Positions 16,156 to 24,337 of a stretch of 64,000 bases of DNA are shown piece by piece. The notes beneath the pieces were generated by a model. The model saw only the letters and a program-made list of their open reading frames with translations, had not been told where the DNA came from and made no database searches. Where the stretch lies: NCBI GenBank assembly GCA_964503125.1, contig CAZCZE010000026.1, forward strand, positions 1 to 64,000, read 5' to 3'. Positions within the stretch are counted from its first letter, which is position 1; each line of letters starts with the position of its first letter. The position numbers and the translations under genes are program-made. This DNA comes from FEN-1219 sp964503125. Lineage in GTDB: Bacteria > Pseudomonadota > Gammaproteobacteria > Steroidobacterales > Rariloculaceae.

Positions 16156-16674
16156 ATCGTCCAAGGTAAGCGCGTAAGACGCAATGCGGAGATCTTGTCG
16201 CCGCAAGTTCGCGTCATCGGCCCCAACTCGGAGCAGGTCGGCATCATGGCAATTCAGGAGGCGCTGCGCAGCGCCGAAGTTGCCGGCTTAGATCTCGTCG
16301 AGGTTGCACCCGGCGCCGAGCCCCCGGTCTGTCGGATCATGGACTACGGCAAGTTCGTGTTCGAGCAGAACAAGAAGGCTCAGTCGGCCCGGCGCAAACA
16401 GAAGCAGATCCAGGTCAAGGAAGTGAAATTCCGGCCCGGCACCGAAGAGGGCGACTACCAGGTCAAGCTGCGTAATCTCATCAAGTTCCTGACGCATGGC
16501 GACAAAGCCAAAGTCACGTTGAGATTCCGCGGGCGCGAGATGGTGCACCAGGAGCTCGGAGTCGAGCTCTTGAAACGCGTGCAGCAGGACCTCGCGGACT
16601 ACGGTTCGGTCGAGCAACAGCCGCTCATGGAAGGACGGCAAATGGTCATGGTGATTGGCCCGCGCAGGCGCTAG
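16156..16674 (+). CDS. infC: Translation initiation factor IF-3 (ATC start)
   Basis: IF-3 binds the 30S subunit and discriminates against non-canonical start codons. The sequence has the N-domain (VRVIGPNSEQVGIMAIQEAL, PPVCRIMDYGKFVFEQNKKA) and the C-domain (IQVKEVKFRPGTEEGDYQVK, then KVTLRFRGREM). The homologous N-terminus begins at codon ATC 16156, preceded by GGAAGGAG at 16141-16148 with 7 nt spacing. No ATG, GTG or TTG lies near; the only upstream candidate (TTG 16087) would add 23 residues of unlike sequence. A rare AUU-type start is the known basis of IF-3 autoregulation, and ATC would serve equally. Length from ATC is 172 residues, as expected. Confidence 0.95.
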   Translation: MVQGKRVRRNAEILSPQVRVIGPNSEQVGIMAIQEALRSAEVAGLDLVEVAPGAEPPVCRIMDYGKFVFEQNKKAQSARRKQKQIQVKEVKFRPGTEEGDYQVKLRNLIKFLTHGDKAKVTLRFRGREMVHQELGVELLKRVQQDLADYGSVEQQPLMEGRQMVMVIGPRRR

Positions 16675-16680
16675 CCGGTC

Positions 16681-16773
16681 AGCCCGTCGCAACGAACAAG
16701 TGCTTGGCGTGGGCGCCGCAATCGCGCGCCGGCGCGAGCCGCCTGTCCAGTCGAGGCAACACTGGAACGGGCT
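16681..16773 (+). promoter_or_regulatory. Candidate L20 translational operator between infC and rpmI
   Basis: AGCCCGT (16681-16687) is perfectly complementary to ACGGGCT (16767-16773), enclosing a small hairpin CCAGT/ACTGG (16747-16765). In enterobacteria L20 represses rpmI through a long-range fold in this interval. The fold seen here is suggestive only. Confidence 0.35.
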
Positions 16774-16791
16774 AAACACGAGGAGATAGTC

Positions 16792-16989
16792 ATGCCGAAG
16801 CTGAAGTCAAAGCGCGGCGCTGCGAAGCGCTTCCGCGCAAAAGGCAATGGCGGGTTCAAATCCGGCCATTCCTACAAGCGCCACATCCTGACGAAGAAGT
16901 CGCCGAAGCGAAAACGTCAGCTCGGCCGCACCAAGCAGATTTCCGACTCGGACGTCGGCGAGTTGCATCGTCTGCTGCCGTACGGCTGA
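16792..16989 (+). CDS. rpmI: 50S ribosomal protein L35
   Basis: 65 residues, the standard L35 length: MPKLKSKRGAAKRFRAKGNG followed by a Lys/Arg-rich body with HILTKKSPKRKRQLG. It starts at ATG 16792 with GAGGAGAT upstream. It sits in the universal infC-rpmI-rplT order, 12 bp before rplT. Confidence 0.97.
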   Translation: MPKLKSKRGAAKRFRAKGNGGFKSGHSYKRHILTKKSPKRKRQLGRTKQISDSDVGELHRLLPYG

Positions 16990-17001
16990 AGGGGAACCTA
17001 G

Positions 17002-17364
17002 ATGGCTAGAGTCAAACGAGGCGTGACCGCGAAGGCGCGGCACCGCAAGGTTCTCCAGCAGGCCAAGGGCTACTACAACGCGCGGCGCAAAGTCTTCCGC
17101 GCCGCCAAGCAGGCCGTCATCAAAGCGGGCCAATATGCGTACCGCGACCGCCGCGTACGCAAGCGCGAGTTTCGCGCGCTCTGGATCACGCGCATCAACG
17201 CGGCCGCTCGTACCAACGGTTTGTCGTACAGCCGGCTCATGAACGGCCTGACGCTCGCCGAGATCGAGGTCGATCGCAAGATCCTGGCCGACATCGCCGT
17301 GCACGACCCGGAGGGCTTCGCCGCCCTCGCAGCCGCCGCGAAAGAAGCACTCCCCGGCGCCTGA
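17002..17364 (+). CDS. rplT: 50S ribosomal protein L20
   Basis: 120 residues: MARVKRGVTAKARHRKVLQQ, then AKGYYNARRKVFRAAKQAVI and the C-terminal domain LWITRINAAAR. L20 is needed for early 50S assembly and, in relatives, represses its own operon by binding the infC-rpmI leader. Ribosome-binding site is AAGGGGAA. Confidence 0.97.
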   Translation: MARVKRGVTAKARHRKVLQQAKGYYNARRKVFRAAKQAVIKAGQYAYRDRRVRKREFRALWITRINAAARTNGLSYSRLMNGLTLAEIEVDRKILADIAVHDPEGFAALAAAAKEALPGA

Positions 17365-17386
17365 CTGAACGCCTTAAGGAGCGGCG

Positions 17387-18370
17387 GTGAGCACCATCGC
17401 GCAACTGCTGACGCAGGCCGAGACGGCCGTCAAAGCGGCGGCTGATCTCGCCGCGCTCGATGCCGTGCGCGTGCAGTTCCTCGGCAAGAAGGGCGTCTTC
17501 ACGGCGCAGCTCCGCGAGGTCGGCAAGCTGCCGCCGGCCGAGATCCCGGCGGCCGGCAAGGCCATCAACGACGCCAAGACGGCGCTCACGGCGGCCATCG
17601 ACGCGCGGCGCGCAGACCTCGAGTCGCAGCACATGGCGGTACAGCTCGCGGCCGACGCGCTCGACGTCACGTTGCCGGGCCGCGGCGAAACGCCGGGGCA
17701 ACTGCACCCCGTGACACGCACGCTGCGGCGCATGGTGACGATCCTCGGCCATGCGGGCTTCGACGTGCACACCGGGCCCGAGGTCGAGGACGACTTCCAC
17801 AACTTCACGGCGCTCAACATCCCGGCCAACCATCCGGCGCGCGCGCTGCACGACACGTTCTATCTGCGCTCGGGGCTCCTGCTGCGGACGCACACGTCGC
17901 CCGTGCAGATTCGCGCGCTCAAGGCGCACGGCGCGCCGATCAGGCTCATCGCGCCGGGGCGCGTCTATCGGCGCGATTCCGACCTGACGCACACGCCGAT
18001 GTTCACGCAGGTCGAGGGGCTCCTGATCGACCGCAACGTGAGCTTCGCCAATCTCAAAGCATTGCTCTACGACTTCGTCTCGAAGTTCTTCGAGCGCGAG
18101 GTCGAGCTGCGTTTCCGGCCGTCGTACTTCCCGTTCACCGAGCCGTCGGCCGAGGTCGACGTGCGGTCAGAATCGGGCCGGTGGCTCGAGATCTTGGGCT
18201 GCGGCATGGTGCATCCGAACGTGCTGCGCAATACCGGCATCGATCCCAAGGAGTTCAACGGCTACGCCTTCGGCATGGGCGTCGAGCGGCTCACGATGTT
18301 GCGCTACGGCGTCGACGACCTGCGCGCGTTCTTCGAGAACGACCTGCGTTTTCTCGAGCAGTTCGGCTGA
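17387..18370 (+). CDS. pheS: Phenylalanine-tRNA ligase alpha subunit
   Basis: 327 residues from GTG 17387 with AAGGAG upstream. The N-terminal coiled coil (residues 1-90) precedes the class II core: motif 2 (RVYRRDSDLTHTPMFTQVEG) and motif 3 (GYAFGMGVERLTMLRYG). HDTFYL and the FTEPSAEVDV segment are diagnostic. It forms the alpha2beta2 enzyme with PheT, whose gene starts 6 bp downstream. No phe leader peptide or attenuator was noticed ahead of it. Confidence 0.97.
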   Translation: MSTIAQLLTQAETAVKAAADLAALDAVRVQFLGKKGVFTAQLREVGKLPPAEIPAAGKAINDAKTALTAAIDARRADLESQHMAVQLAADALDVTLPGRGETPGQLHPVTRTLRRMVTILGHAGFDVHTGPEVEDDFHNFTALNIPANHPARALHDTFYLRSGLLLRTHTSPVQIRALKAHGAPIRLIAPGRVYRRDSDLTHTPMFTQVEGLLIDRNVSFANLKALLYDFVSKFFEREVELRFRPSYFPFTEPSAEVDVRSESGRWLEILGCGMVHPNVLRNTGIDPKEFNGYAFGMGVERLTMLRYGVDDLRAFFENDLRFLEQFG

Positions 18371-18376
18371 AGCGGC

Positions 18377-20749
18377 ATGCGTGTGAATCTCGATTGGTTG
18401 AACGATTTCCTCGACGTCGACGACCCCGAGCAGGTCGCGGCCGACCTCACGACGGCCGGGCTCGAGGTCGAAGCGATCGAGCCGCTGCCGAGCGTGAGCT
18501 CGAGCGTCGTGGTCGCCCACGTGCTCAGCGTCGACCGCCACCCGAACGCGGACCGCTTGACCGTTTGCCAAGTCGACGACGGGGCAGGGCGCCACCAGGT
18601 CGTCTGCGGCGCGCCCAACGTCGCCGCGGGCATCAAAGCGCCGTTCGCACGCGTCGGCAGCAGTCTGCCCGGCGGCAATGCCATCGGCGCGGCCGAGCTG
18701 CGCGGCGTGAGGTCGAACGGCATGCTCTGCTCGGCCAAGGAGCTCAAGCTCGTCGACGACGTCGATGGGCTCCTGATCCTCGACGCCGATGCGCCGACGG
18801 GCACGCCGATCGCGGGGCACCTGCGCCTCGCGGATGCGGTGCTCGAGATCAACGTCACGCCGAACCGCGGCGACTGCTTCAGCGTCATCGGCATTGCGCG
18901 CGAGCTCGCGGCGCGTCGCAATGTCGAGCTCCGCGAGCGGCGGCCGGCGCCGGCGGCCAAGGGCGGCCCGGCGTCGTTGCCCATCGGGCTGCGCGCGGGC
19001 GCGAGTTGCCCGCGATTCGTCGGCCGAGTGCTGCGCGGCCTGTCGACGAGCGCGCGCACGCCGCTCTGGATGCGCGAGCGGCTGCGCCGGGCGGGCGTCC
19101 GCCCGATTCAGCCGATCGTCGACGTTACGAACTACGTCATGCTCGAGCTCGGCCAGCCGTTGCACGCCTACGACTTCGCCAAGCTCGACTCGCGCATCGA
19201 AGCGCGGCTCGCTCGCGCCGGCGAAAAGCTCACGCTGCTCGACGGGCAGGCCGTGGATCTCGATCCCGACATGCTCGTCATCGCCGACGCGCGCGGTCCC
19301 GTCGGGCTCGCAGGAATCATGGGCGGCAAGACGGCGGCCGTCGTCGCGAGCACCGACTCCGTGTTTCTCGAGGGCGCGTTCTTCGCGCCGGCGGCGATCG
19401 CGGGCCGGGCCCGCCGCCTCGGGCTGCACACGGACGCCTCGTTGCGCTTCGAGCGCGGCGTCGACCCCGCGGGCCAGGCACGCGCCGTCGAGCGCGCGAC
19501 CGAGCTCCTGCTCGCCATCTGCGGCGGGGAAGCGGGGCCGCTCGCCAAGGCCGAGAGCCGTGCCGACCTCCCGCGACGGCCCAAGGTGCGGCTGCGGCGC
19601 GAGCGGCTGGGCACCGTGCTCGGGCTCGAGGTCCCGGCCAAGCAGGTGACGGCCGTGTTGCGGCGGCTCGGGATGCAGGTGGACGCGAGCCGGGACGGTT
19701 GGCGAGTAACACCGCCGTCGTTCCGCTTCGACATCGCGATCGAGGAGGACCTCATCGAGGAGGTCGGCCGCATGGTCGGCTACGACGCTATTCCGGCCAC
19801 TCCCGGCGCGGCCGTCGAGCGCCTCGGGCTCGCGAGCGAGACCGACGTCGCCGCGGAGCGCCTCGCCGACGTCCTCGCGGCGCGCGGCTATGCCGAAGCC
19901 ATCACCTACAGCTTCATCGATCCAGGGCTCGAGGCGCTCGTGAATCCCGGCGCCAAGACCGTCGAGCTCGCCAACCCCCTCTCGAGCGACATGGCGGTGC
20001 TGCGCCGCTCGTTGTGGCCCGGCCTCATCGAGGCGGCGCGCCGCAATCTGAGCCATCAACGCCAACGGCTCAAGCTATTCGAGATCGGGCCGCAATTCAC
20101 GGCCGACGACGGCGGCGTCTCGCAAGCCACCGTCGTAGCCGGCTTCGCCCTCGGCAGCCGCCAGCCCGAGCACTGGGATGGCGCGGGCGCCGATCTCGAC
20201 TACTTCGACGTCAAGGGCGACGTCGAAGCGGTATTACATTTGAGCGGAGCCGGCGCGGACTTCCGTTTCGAGCGAGGCGAGCATCCGGCGCTGACGCCGG
20301 GGCGCACGGCGCGGATTCTGCGCGGCGATGCAGCCGTCGGCTGGCTCGGCGTGCTCCACCCCGAGCTCATGAAGCGGCTCGACAAGAAGCGTGCGGCCGT
20401 CGTGTTCGCGTTGCAGTTGCAGGGGCTCACGCCGGCGCGCGTGCCGGCGTTCCAGCGGTATTCGAAGTTCCCGTCGATCCGGCGCGATCTCGCGATCGTC
20501 GTTGCCGACGAGATCACGGCGGAAGCGCTGACGCGCGCGGCGCGCACGGCGGCCGGAGAGATTCTCCGGGAAGTCGTGGTATTCGACATATACCGCGGCA
20601 AAGGGGTAGATTCAAGACGAAAAAGCGTGGGTTTAGGCTTGATTTTGCAGGACGCCTCACGCACGCTTACCGACGAAGACGCCGATCAAAAAATGCGCTC
20701 CGTGATGCTCAGCCTCGAACGTGAGTTCGGAGCGACGATAAGAACGTAA
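18377..20749 (+). CDS. pheT: Phenylalanine-tRNA ligase beta subunit
   Basis: 790 residues, a normal length. In order: N-terminal B1 (MRVNLDWLNDFLDVDDPEQV), a tRNA-binding EMAP-like domain (about 40-150), B3/B4 editing domain (about 210-400), B5 domains, the inactive synthetase-like core (RLKLFEIGPQF), and a C-terminal anticodon-binding domain (KFPSIRRDLAIVVADEITAE, then FDIYRGKGV). It edits Tyr mischarging and completes the PheST enzyme. Confidence 0.97.
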   Translation: MRVNLDWLNDFLDVDDPEQVAADLTTAGLEVEAIEPLPSVSSSVVVAHVLSVDRHPNADRLTVCQVDDGAGRHQVVCGAPNVAAGIKAPFARVGSSLPGGNAIGAAELRGVRSNGMLCSAKELKLVDDVDGLLILDADAPTGTPIAGHLRLADAVLEINVTPNRGDCFSVIGIARELAARRNVELRERRPAPAAKGGPASLPIGLRAGASCPRFVGRVLRGLSTSARTPLWMRERLRRAGVRPIQPIVDVTNYVMLELGQPLHAYDFAKLDSRIEARLARAGEKLTLLDGQAVDLDPDMLVIADARGPVGLAGIMGGKTAAVVASTDSVFLEGAFFAPAAIAGRARRLGLHTDASLRFERGVDPAGQARAVERATELLLAICGGEAGPLAKAESRADLPRRPKVRLRRERLGTVLGLEVPAKQVTAVLRRLGMQVDASRDGWRVTPPSFRFDIAIEEDLIEEVGRMVGYDAIPATPGAAVERLGLASETDVAAERLADVLAARGYAEAITYSFIDPGLEALVNPGAKTVELANPLSSDMAVLRRSLWPGLIEAARRNLSHQRQRLKLFEIGPQFTADDGGVSQATVVAGFALGSRQPEHWDGAGADLDYFDVKGDVEAVLHLSGAGADFRFERGEHPALTPGRTARILRGDAAVGWLGVLHPELMKRLDKKRAAVVFALQLQGLTPARVPAFQRYSKFPSIRRDLAIVVADEITAEALTRAARTAAGEILREVVVFDIYRGKGVDSRRKSVGLGLILQDASRTLTDEDADQKMRSVMLSLEREFGATIRT

Positions 20750-20774
20750 TAGAAATCGGTCGCCAGAATTAGAT

Positions 20775-21074
20775 ATGGCACTAACGAAAGCGAACATGGC
20801 CGAGTCGTTGTTCAACGAGCTCGGCTTGAATAAGCGCGAGGCCCGTGAGCTCGTGGATTCGTTTTTCGAAGACCTCAGAGCGGCTCTCGCCGTCGGGGAA
20901 CAAGTCAAGCTTTCCGGCTTCGGAAACTTCGATTTGCGTGACAAAAACAAGCGACCTGGACGAAACCCGAAGACCGGCGAAGAGATTCCGATTACCGCTC
21001 GCCGCGTAGTCACGTTCCGCCCGGGCCAAAAACTAAAAGCGCGAGTCGAGGCCTATGCTGGAACCAGGGAATAA
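20775..21074 (+). CDS. ihfA: Integration host factor alpha subunit
   Basis: 99 residues of the HU/IHF fold: MALTKANMAESLFNELGLNK, then VKLSGFGNFDLRDKNKRPGR and NPKTGEEIPITARRVVTF. The intercalating Pro lies in RPGRNP. IHF bends DNA and assists sigma-54 promoters, recombination and replication. The pheT-ihfA-merR order is conserved in gammaproteobacteria. The next start codon overlaps the ihfA 3' end by 20 bp. Confidence 0.97.
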   Translation: MALTKANMAESLFNELGLNKREARELVDSFFEDLRAALAVGEQVKLSGFGNFDLRDKNKRPGRNPKTGEEIPITARRVVTFRPGQKLKARVEAYAGTRE

Positions 21075-21411
21075 CGACGACCTGCCCCCGATCCCGGGGA
21101 AGCGCTATTTCACGATCGGCGAGGTCAGCGACCTCTGCGCCGTCAAACCGCACGTCCTGCGCTACTGGGAACAGGAGTTCCCGCAGCTCAAGCCCGTGAA
21201 ACGCCGGGGCAACCGTCGTTACTACCAGCGCCAGGACGTGCTGATCATCCGCCAGATCCGGAGCCTGCTCTACGAAGAGGGCTTCACGATCGGCGGCGCG
21301 CGTCAGCGGCTCATGGGCGACGAAGCCAGGAGCGATACCACTCAGAGTCAACAGATCATCCGCCAGGTCCGCGCCGAGCTCGAGGACGTCCTCAAGCTAC
21401 TGCGCCGCTAA
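21055..21411 (+). CDS. MerR-family transcriptional regulator downstream of ihfA
   Basis: 118 residues. A MerR winged helix covers about 17-85: YFTIGEVSDLCAVKPHVLRY, WEQEFPQLKPVKRRGNRRYY, then DVLIIRQIRSLLYEEGFTIG. A short dimerisation helix follows and there are no effector cysteines. This small MerR protein is a constant neighbour of ihfA in gammaproteobacteria. Its regulon is unknown. It overlaps ihfA by 20 bp, so the two are translationally linked. Confidence 0.9.
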   Translation: MLEPGNNDDLPPIPGKRYFTIGEVSDLCAVKPHVLRYWEQEFPQLKPVKRRGNRRYYQRQDVLIIRQIRSLLYEEGFTIGGARQRLMGDEARSDTTQSQQIIRQVRAELEDVLKLLRR

Positions 21412-21477
21412 CTCCGACGGCGGGCCCCGCGGCGGGTATGCGCCGCGACCGCTTGCCGCTAGACTTGCAGTCTCGGT

Positions 21478-21554
21478 CGGGGCGTGGCGCAGCCTGGTAG
21501 CGCACTTGCATGGGGTGCAAGGGGTCGCAGGTTCAAATCCTGTCGCCCCGACCA
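21478..21554 (+). tRNA. tRNA-Pro (GGG)
   Basis: Complete 77-nt tRNA with encoded CCA: acceptor CGGGGCG pairs with CGCCCCG, D-arm GGCGCAGCCTGGTAGCGC, anticodon stem CTTGC/GCAAG with anticodon GGG, T-arm CAGGTTCAAATCCTG. Confidence 0.96.
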
Positions 21555-21585
21555 ATTGAACCATAACAAACACGGCCGCACGCCT

Positions 21586-22875
21586 TTGTTCCTCGAACAA
21601 TACAAGCTCGAAGCCAATCCGTTCGTTCCCGACGGCGCGCGGCCCGTGTTCGCGTCGCACTCGATGCGGTACGCGGCGCTCAAGCTCGAGGAGCTCATCG
21701 GCAAGCAGATCCAGTCGCTGTTCTTGAGCGGCCCCGTCGGCGTCGGCAAGACGACGCTGACGCGGCAACGGCTACGCCAGCTCAAGGAGCTGCCCCACGC
21801 CTGGGTCAAACCGGGATTCGAGACGCGCGAGGCCCTGCTCACGCGCTTGCTCGAGGAGATCGGGCCCGGCGCCGTCGAAGGCTCGGTCAACGAGCTGCGG
21901 CGGATTCTCGAGGTCTACCTGCGTCACCAGGCGGGCAGCGGCCGTTTCCCCTTCATCGTCATCGACGGCATCGAGCGTTTCGCCGCGCCCGTGCTGCGCG
22001 AGTTCGAGGCGCTCGCGCAGCTGCGCTTGCGCAACCGGCCCGTCGTTTACATCCTGGCCCTGACGCGCAGCGAGGAGCTCGTCGCCAACCTCATGCCGCA
22101 ATACGACGGCGGAGCCTTCGCACGCGCCGCGCACCAGCGGCTCGCGGGGTTCACGCTCGACGAGACCCTCGCCTACATCTGGGCCTGTCTACGCGGCGCC
22201 GGGTGCGACTGGGCCGAAGAGCTCATGCCCGAAGAGGTCGTCCTGGATATCCAAGCCTTCACGCAAGGCGTCGTCGGCGACATCAACGCCATCTGCCGCA
22301 CGGCGCTCGACGCGATCGCCGCACGCTCGACGGGCAGCAATCGCCAGCCCAAAGTCACACGCGCGTTGCTCAAGGAAGCCGGCGCCAGTCTCAGTCTGCG
22401 TTACGACGCGTCCGCCTGGAACCAGCCCGTCGAGGAGCTGTCGCCCGAGGCCGTGCACCTGAGCGACCCGGGCCGGCTGCAGCTCGAGACCGCCCGGCTC
22501 GTCGTCTCGAGCGGCAAGACCGTCATCGCCGAGGTCACGCTCAACCGGCCCCGCATGGTCCTCGGCCGCGACGACAGCTGCGACATCAGCCTCGACAGCC
22601 GCTACGTGAGCCGCTTTCAGAACCTGTTCATGGAGACGCCCGAAGGCTGGGTGCTCATCGACTTGAGCAGCACCAACGGCTGCTTCGTCAACGGCCGGCG
22701 CGTCCGTGAGCATCGACTGCGCGACGGCGATCTCATCGCGGTCGGCCAGCATCAGATGCGGTTCACCGGCCCGAGTGCGCGCGGGCTGGCCCCCGCGCCG
22801 ACGGCCACGGAAGAGCCAGATACGACCCTCGTCTCGCCCCGCCCCGACGTGCTGCAGCGCTCGACCTCGCACTAG
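21586..22875 (+). CDS. ExeA/GspA-like ATPase with C-terminal FHA domain
   Basis: About 429 residues from TTG 21586, giving LFLEQYKLEANPFVPD, which matches the typical start of ExeA-type ATPases. The frame continues upstream into tRNA-Pro, so that extension is rejected. Walker A is LSGPVGVGKTTLTRQ (about residue 48) and the Walker B-like strand is FIVIDGIERF, which has lost the usual DE pair. The C-terminal FHA domain (about 305-400) has LGRDDSCDISL and SSTNGCFVNGRRV, but VSRFQ replaces the common SRxH. FHA domains bind phosphothreonine. It lies 32 bp after the tRNA and converges on the cyclase-like gene; a shared signalling or secretion role is inferred. Confidence 0.82.
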   Translation: MFLEQYKLEANPFVPDGARPVFASHSMRYAALKLEELIGKQIQSLFLSGPVGVGKTTLTRQRLRQLKELPHAWVKPGFETREALLTRLLEEIGPGAVEGSVNELRRILEVYLRHQAGSGRFPFIVIDGIERFAAPVLREFEALAQLRLRNRPVVYILALTRSEELVANLMPQYDGGAFARAAHQRLAGFTLDETLAYIWACLRGAGCDWAEELMPEEVVLDIQAFTQGVVGDINAICRTALDAIAARSTGSNRQPKVTRALLKEAGASLSLRYDASAWNQPVEELSPEAVHLSDPGRLQLETARLVVSSGKTVIAEVTLNRPRMVLGRDDSCDISLDSRYVSRFQNLFMETPEGWVLIDLSSTNGCFVNGRRVREHRLRDGDLIAVGQHQMRFTGPSARGLAPAPTATEEPDTTLVSPRPDVLQRSTSH

Positions 22876-22884
22876 CCAACGGTT

Positions 22885-24156
22885 TCAGGCGAGCGCCGGC
22901 CGCAGCAGATGCTCGCTGCCGTCGTCGGCGGCGCCGCGCGGCTCGAGCGAGCGATCCTCGATGCCGAGCAAGATCGGCTCGGCGCTGGCCCGATAGATGT
23001 TGACCTTGGCGTTGTAAACGCGGCGCACGATGCCGTGCTTGTCGTTGATCGTGATGCGCCGGACGCTGAACTCGCCGTTCGGCAGCTTCGTGCCCGTGAG
23101 GTAGCAGCGGATCGCATCGATGCGCTCGCCCGACAGCTCGATGCCGGCGAGCCGCTCGACGTTGCGCATCGCGAGCTCGACGAAGTCCGTCGACGCGACG
23201 ATCCTGGCCTCGGCCCCCGGCGTGCCGTCGGCGGGTATCTCCGCGCGGAAGTCGCCGACGAGGATCTGTCCCGGCAGCGCCCGCTCGATGACGCGCGCGA
23301 GCTCCACGGTCACGTCCCCCACGATGTAGTTGTACAGCGTGGGGCTCAACCCTTCCGACTGGTGGAACTCGTAGCTGCTGCCGACATGGAAACAGGCACG
23401 CAACCGCGGCACGGTGTTGTACTTGGCTTTACTCTGAGCGATGGCGTTATCCGCGAGCGCGAGCTGCATGAAGTGGTAGAGGTTGAGATTGCCTTCGAGC
23501 GACAGGTCGCGGTTCCAGATGTAGAACCCGTCGCCCGTCGTCGTGCGCGAAAAATCGACGTCGATTCGCTTGGTGAGTAGCTTGCTCTGGGCGGAATTCA
23601 ACGAATAGGAGAGGCTGTTGAGCTGCATCATCTGCTCGAACGGCGAGAGCAGGCTGAAGCCGACGATGTCGAATAGCGAGACGCCGCGATTGGGCACGTA
23701 GGTGATGCTGTAGCGCTTCACCATCTTCTCGATGATCTCGTTCTGGCCTTCGGTGTTCTTGAGCGGCTCGCGCAACTGCACCTGGGTGGTCGCGATGCCG
23801 AGCAGGCGGCCGACCTTGGCCAGCTGCGCCGGCGTCAGGCAGCGCCGCGCCGACAGCAACACCTGGAAGAACTCCTGCTTGGGCTTCGACAACGTGCCGC
23901 CCTGGAGCACGCCCGAATCGCGGGTATAGCCGGCGATGGCGTAGTGTGGCGCGACGAGCAGGGCGATACCGTCGCCTTGCGGGCACCAGTTCAGGATGAC
24001 GTTCTCGCCGAGGCCCCAATGCTCGTGCAAGCAACGGTCGAGGAAGATGAGGTTGCTGCGCTCCTTGAGGCTCATCTCGTCGGTAATGGCCGACAAGGCG
24101 TCGAGGTAGCTGCCGACGCTCGCGAGCCGGAAGATTCCCGAATCCCGCGGATTCAT
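22885..24156 (-). CDS. Class III nucleotidyl-cyclase-like protein
   Basis: 423 residues from ATG 24156 (an in-frame ATG at 24168 is possible). The N-terminal half (1-165) is unassigned: MNPRDSGIFRLASVGSYLDA, then SNLIFLDRCLHEHWGLG. The centre (about 170-330) looks like a class III adenylate/guanylate cyclase: LFDIVGFSLLSPFEQ and TTTGDGFYIWNRD supply the two metal-binding Asp positions, and RACFHVGSSY with NYIVGDVTVELARVIE, then GQILVGDF, follow the usual order. Substrate-specifying residues cannot be placed with confidence, so activity is unproven. A short C-terminal beta-rich tail ends LEPRGAADDG. It has a good promoter and converges on the ATPase-FHA gene, 9 bp apart. Confidence 0.68.
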   Translation of the reverse strand: MNPRDSGIFRLASVGSYLDALSAITDEMSLKERSNLIFLDRCLHEHWGLGENVILNWCPQGDGIALLVAPHYAIAGYTRDSGVLQGGTLSKPKQEFFQVLLSARRCLTPAQLAKVGRLLGIATTQVQLREPLKNTEGQNEIIEKMVKRYSITYVPNRGVSLFDIVGFSLLSPFEQMMQLNSLSYSLNSAQSKLLTKRIDVDFSRTTTGDGFYIWNRDLSLEGNLNLYHFMQLALADNAIAQSKAKYNTVPRLRACFHVGSSYEFHQSEGLSPTLYNYIVGDVTVELARVIERALPGQILVGDFRAEIPADGTPGAEARIVASTDFVELAMRNVERLAGIELSGERIDAIRCYLTGTKLPNGEFSVRRITINDKHGIVRRVYNAKVNIYRASAEPILLGIEDRSLEPRGAADDGSEHLLRPALA

Positions 24157-24186
24157 CGGCTCCCCCATCCTCCCCTGATAGCTTGG

Positions 24187-24214
24187 ATCATACTCTTGAG
24201 CCGCTACGTGGCAA
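24187..24214 (-). promoter_or_regulatory. Sigma-70 promoter for the cyclase-like gene
   Basis: Minus strand TTGCCA (24214-24209), 16-bp spacer, TATGAT (24192-24187). The predicted start near 24180 gives a leader of about 24 nt to ATG 24156, which favours that start over further-upstream frames. Confidence 0.55.
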
Positions 24215-24274
24215 TGGAAGCCTAGCGGCCTGATTCTCCGTGCATTATGCGGCGCCCGACGGCGCAGGCACCCG

Positions 24275-24303
24275 TTGCCCGCGCGGAAGCGCGCCGCCAT
24301 AAT
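24275..24303 (+). promoter_or_regulatory. Sigma-70 promoter for ilvD-lysAC
   Basis: TTGCCC (24275-24280), 17-bp spacer, CATAAT (24298-24303). It overlaps the upstream extension of the ilvD frame and so supports translation from ATG 24338. Confidence 0.6.
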
Positions 24304-24337
24304 CGCTGCCCCGCAAAACGCCTCGATCGGCTCCGCC

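Noticed and set aside
16807..17304. Minus-strand open frame over rpmI and rplT
   Set aside because: Antisense shadow of two ribosomal protein genes.
21397..21768. Minus-strand open frame with GATGFEPATP over tRNA-Pro
   Set aside because: Same antisense-tRNA artefact; overlaps the tRNA and the start of the ATPase-FHA gene.
24275..24337. N-terminal extension of ilvD from ATG 24275
   Set aside because: The interval contains the -35 and -10 of the probable promoter, and homologues begin near ATG 24338.
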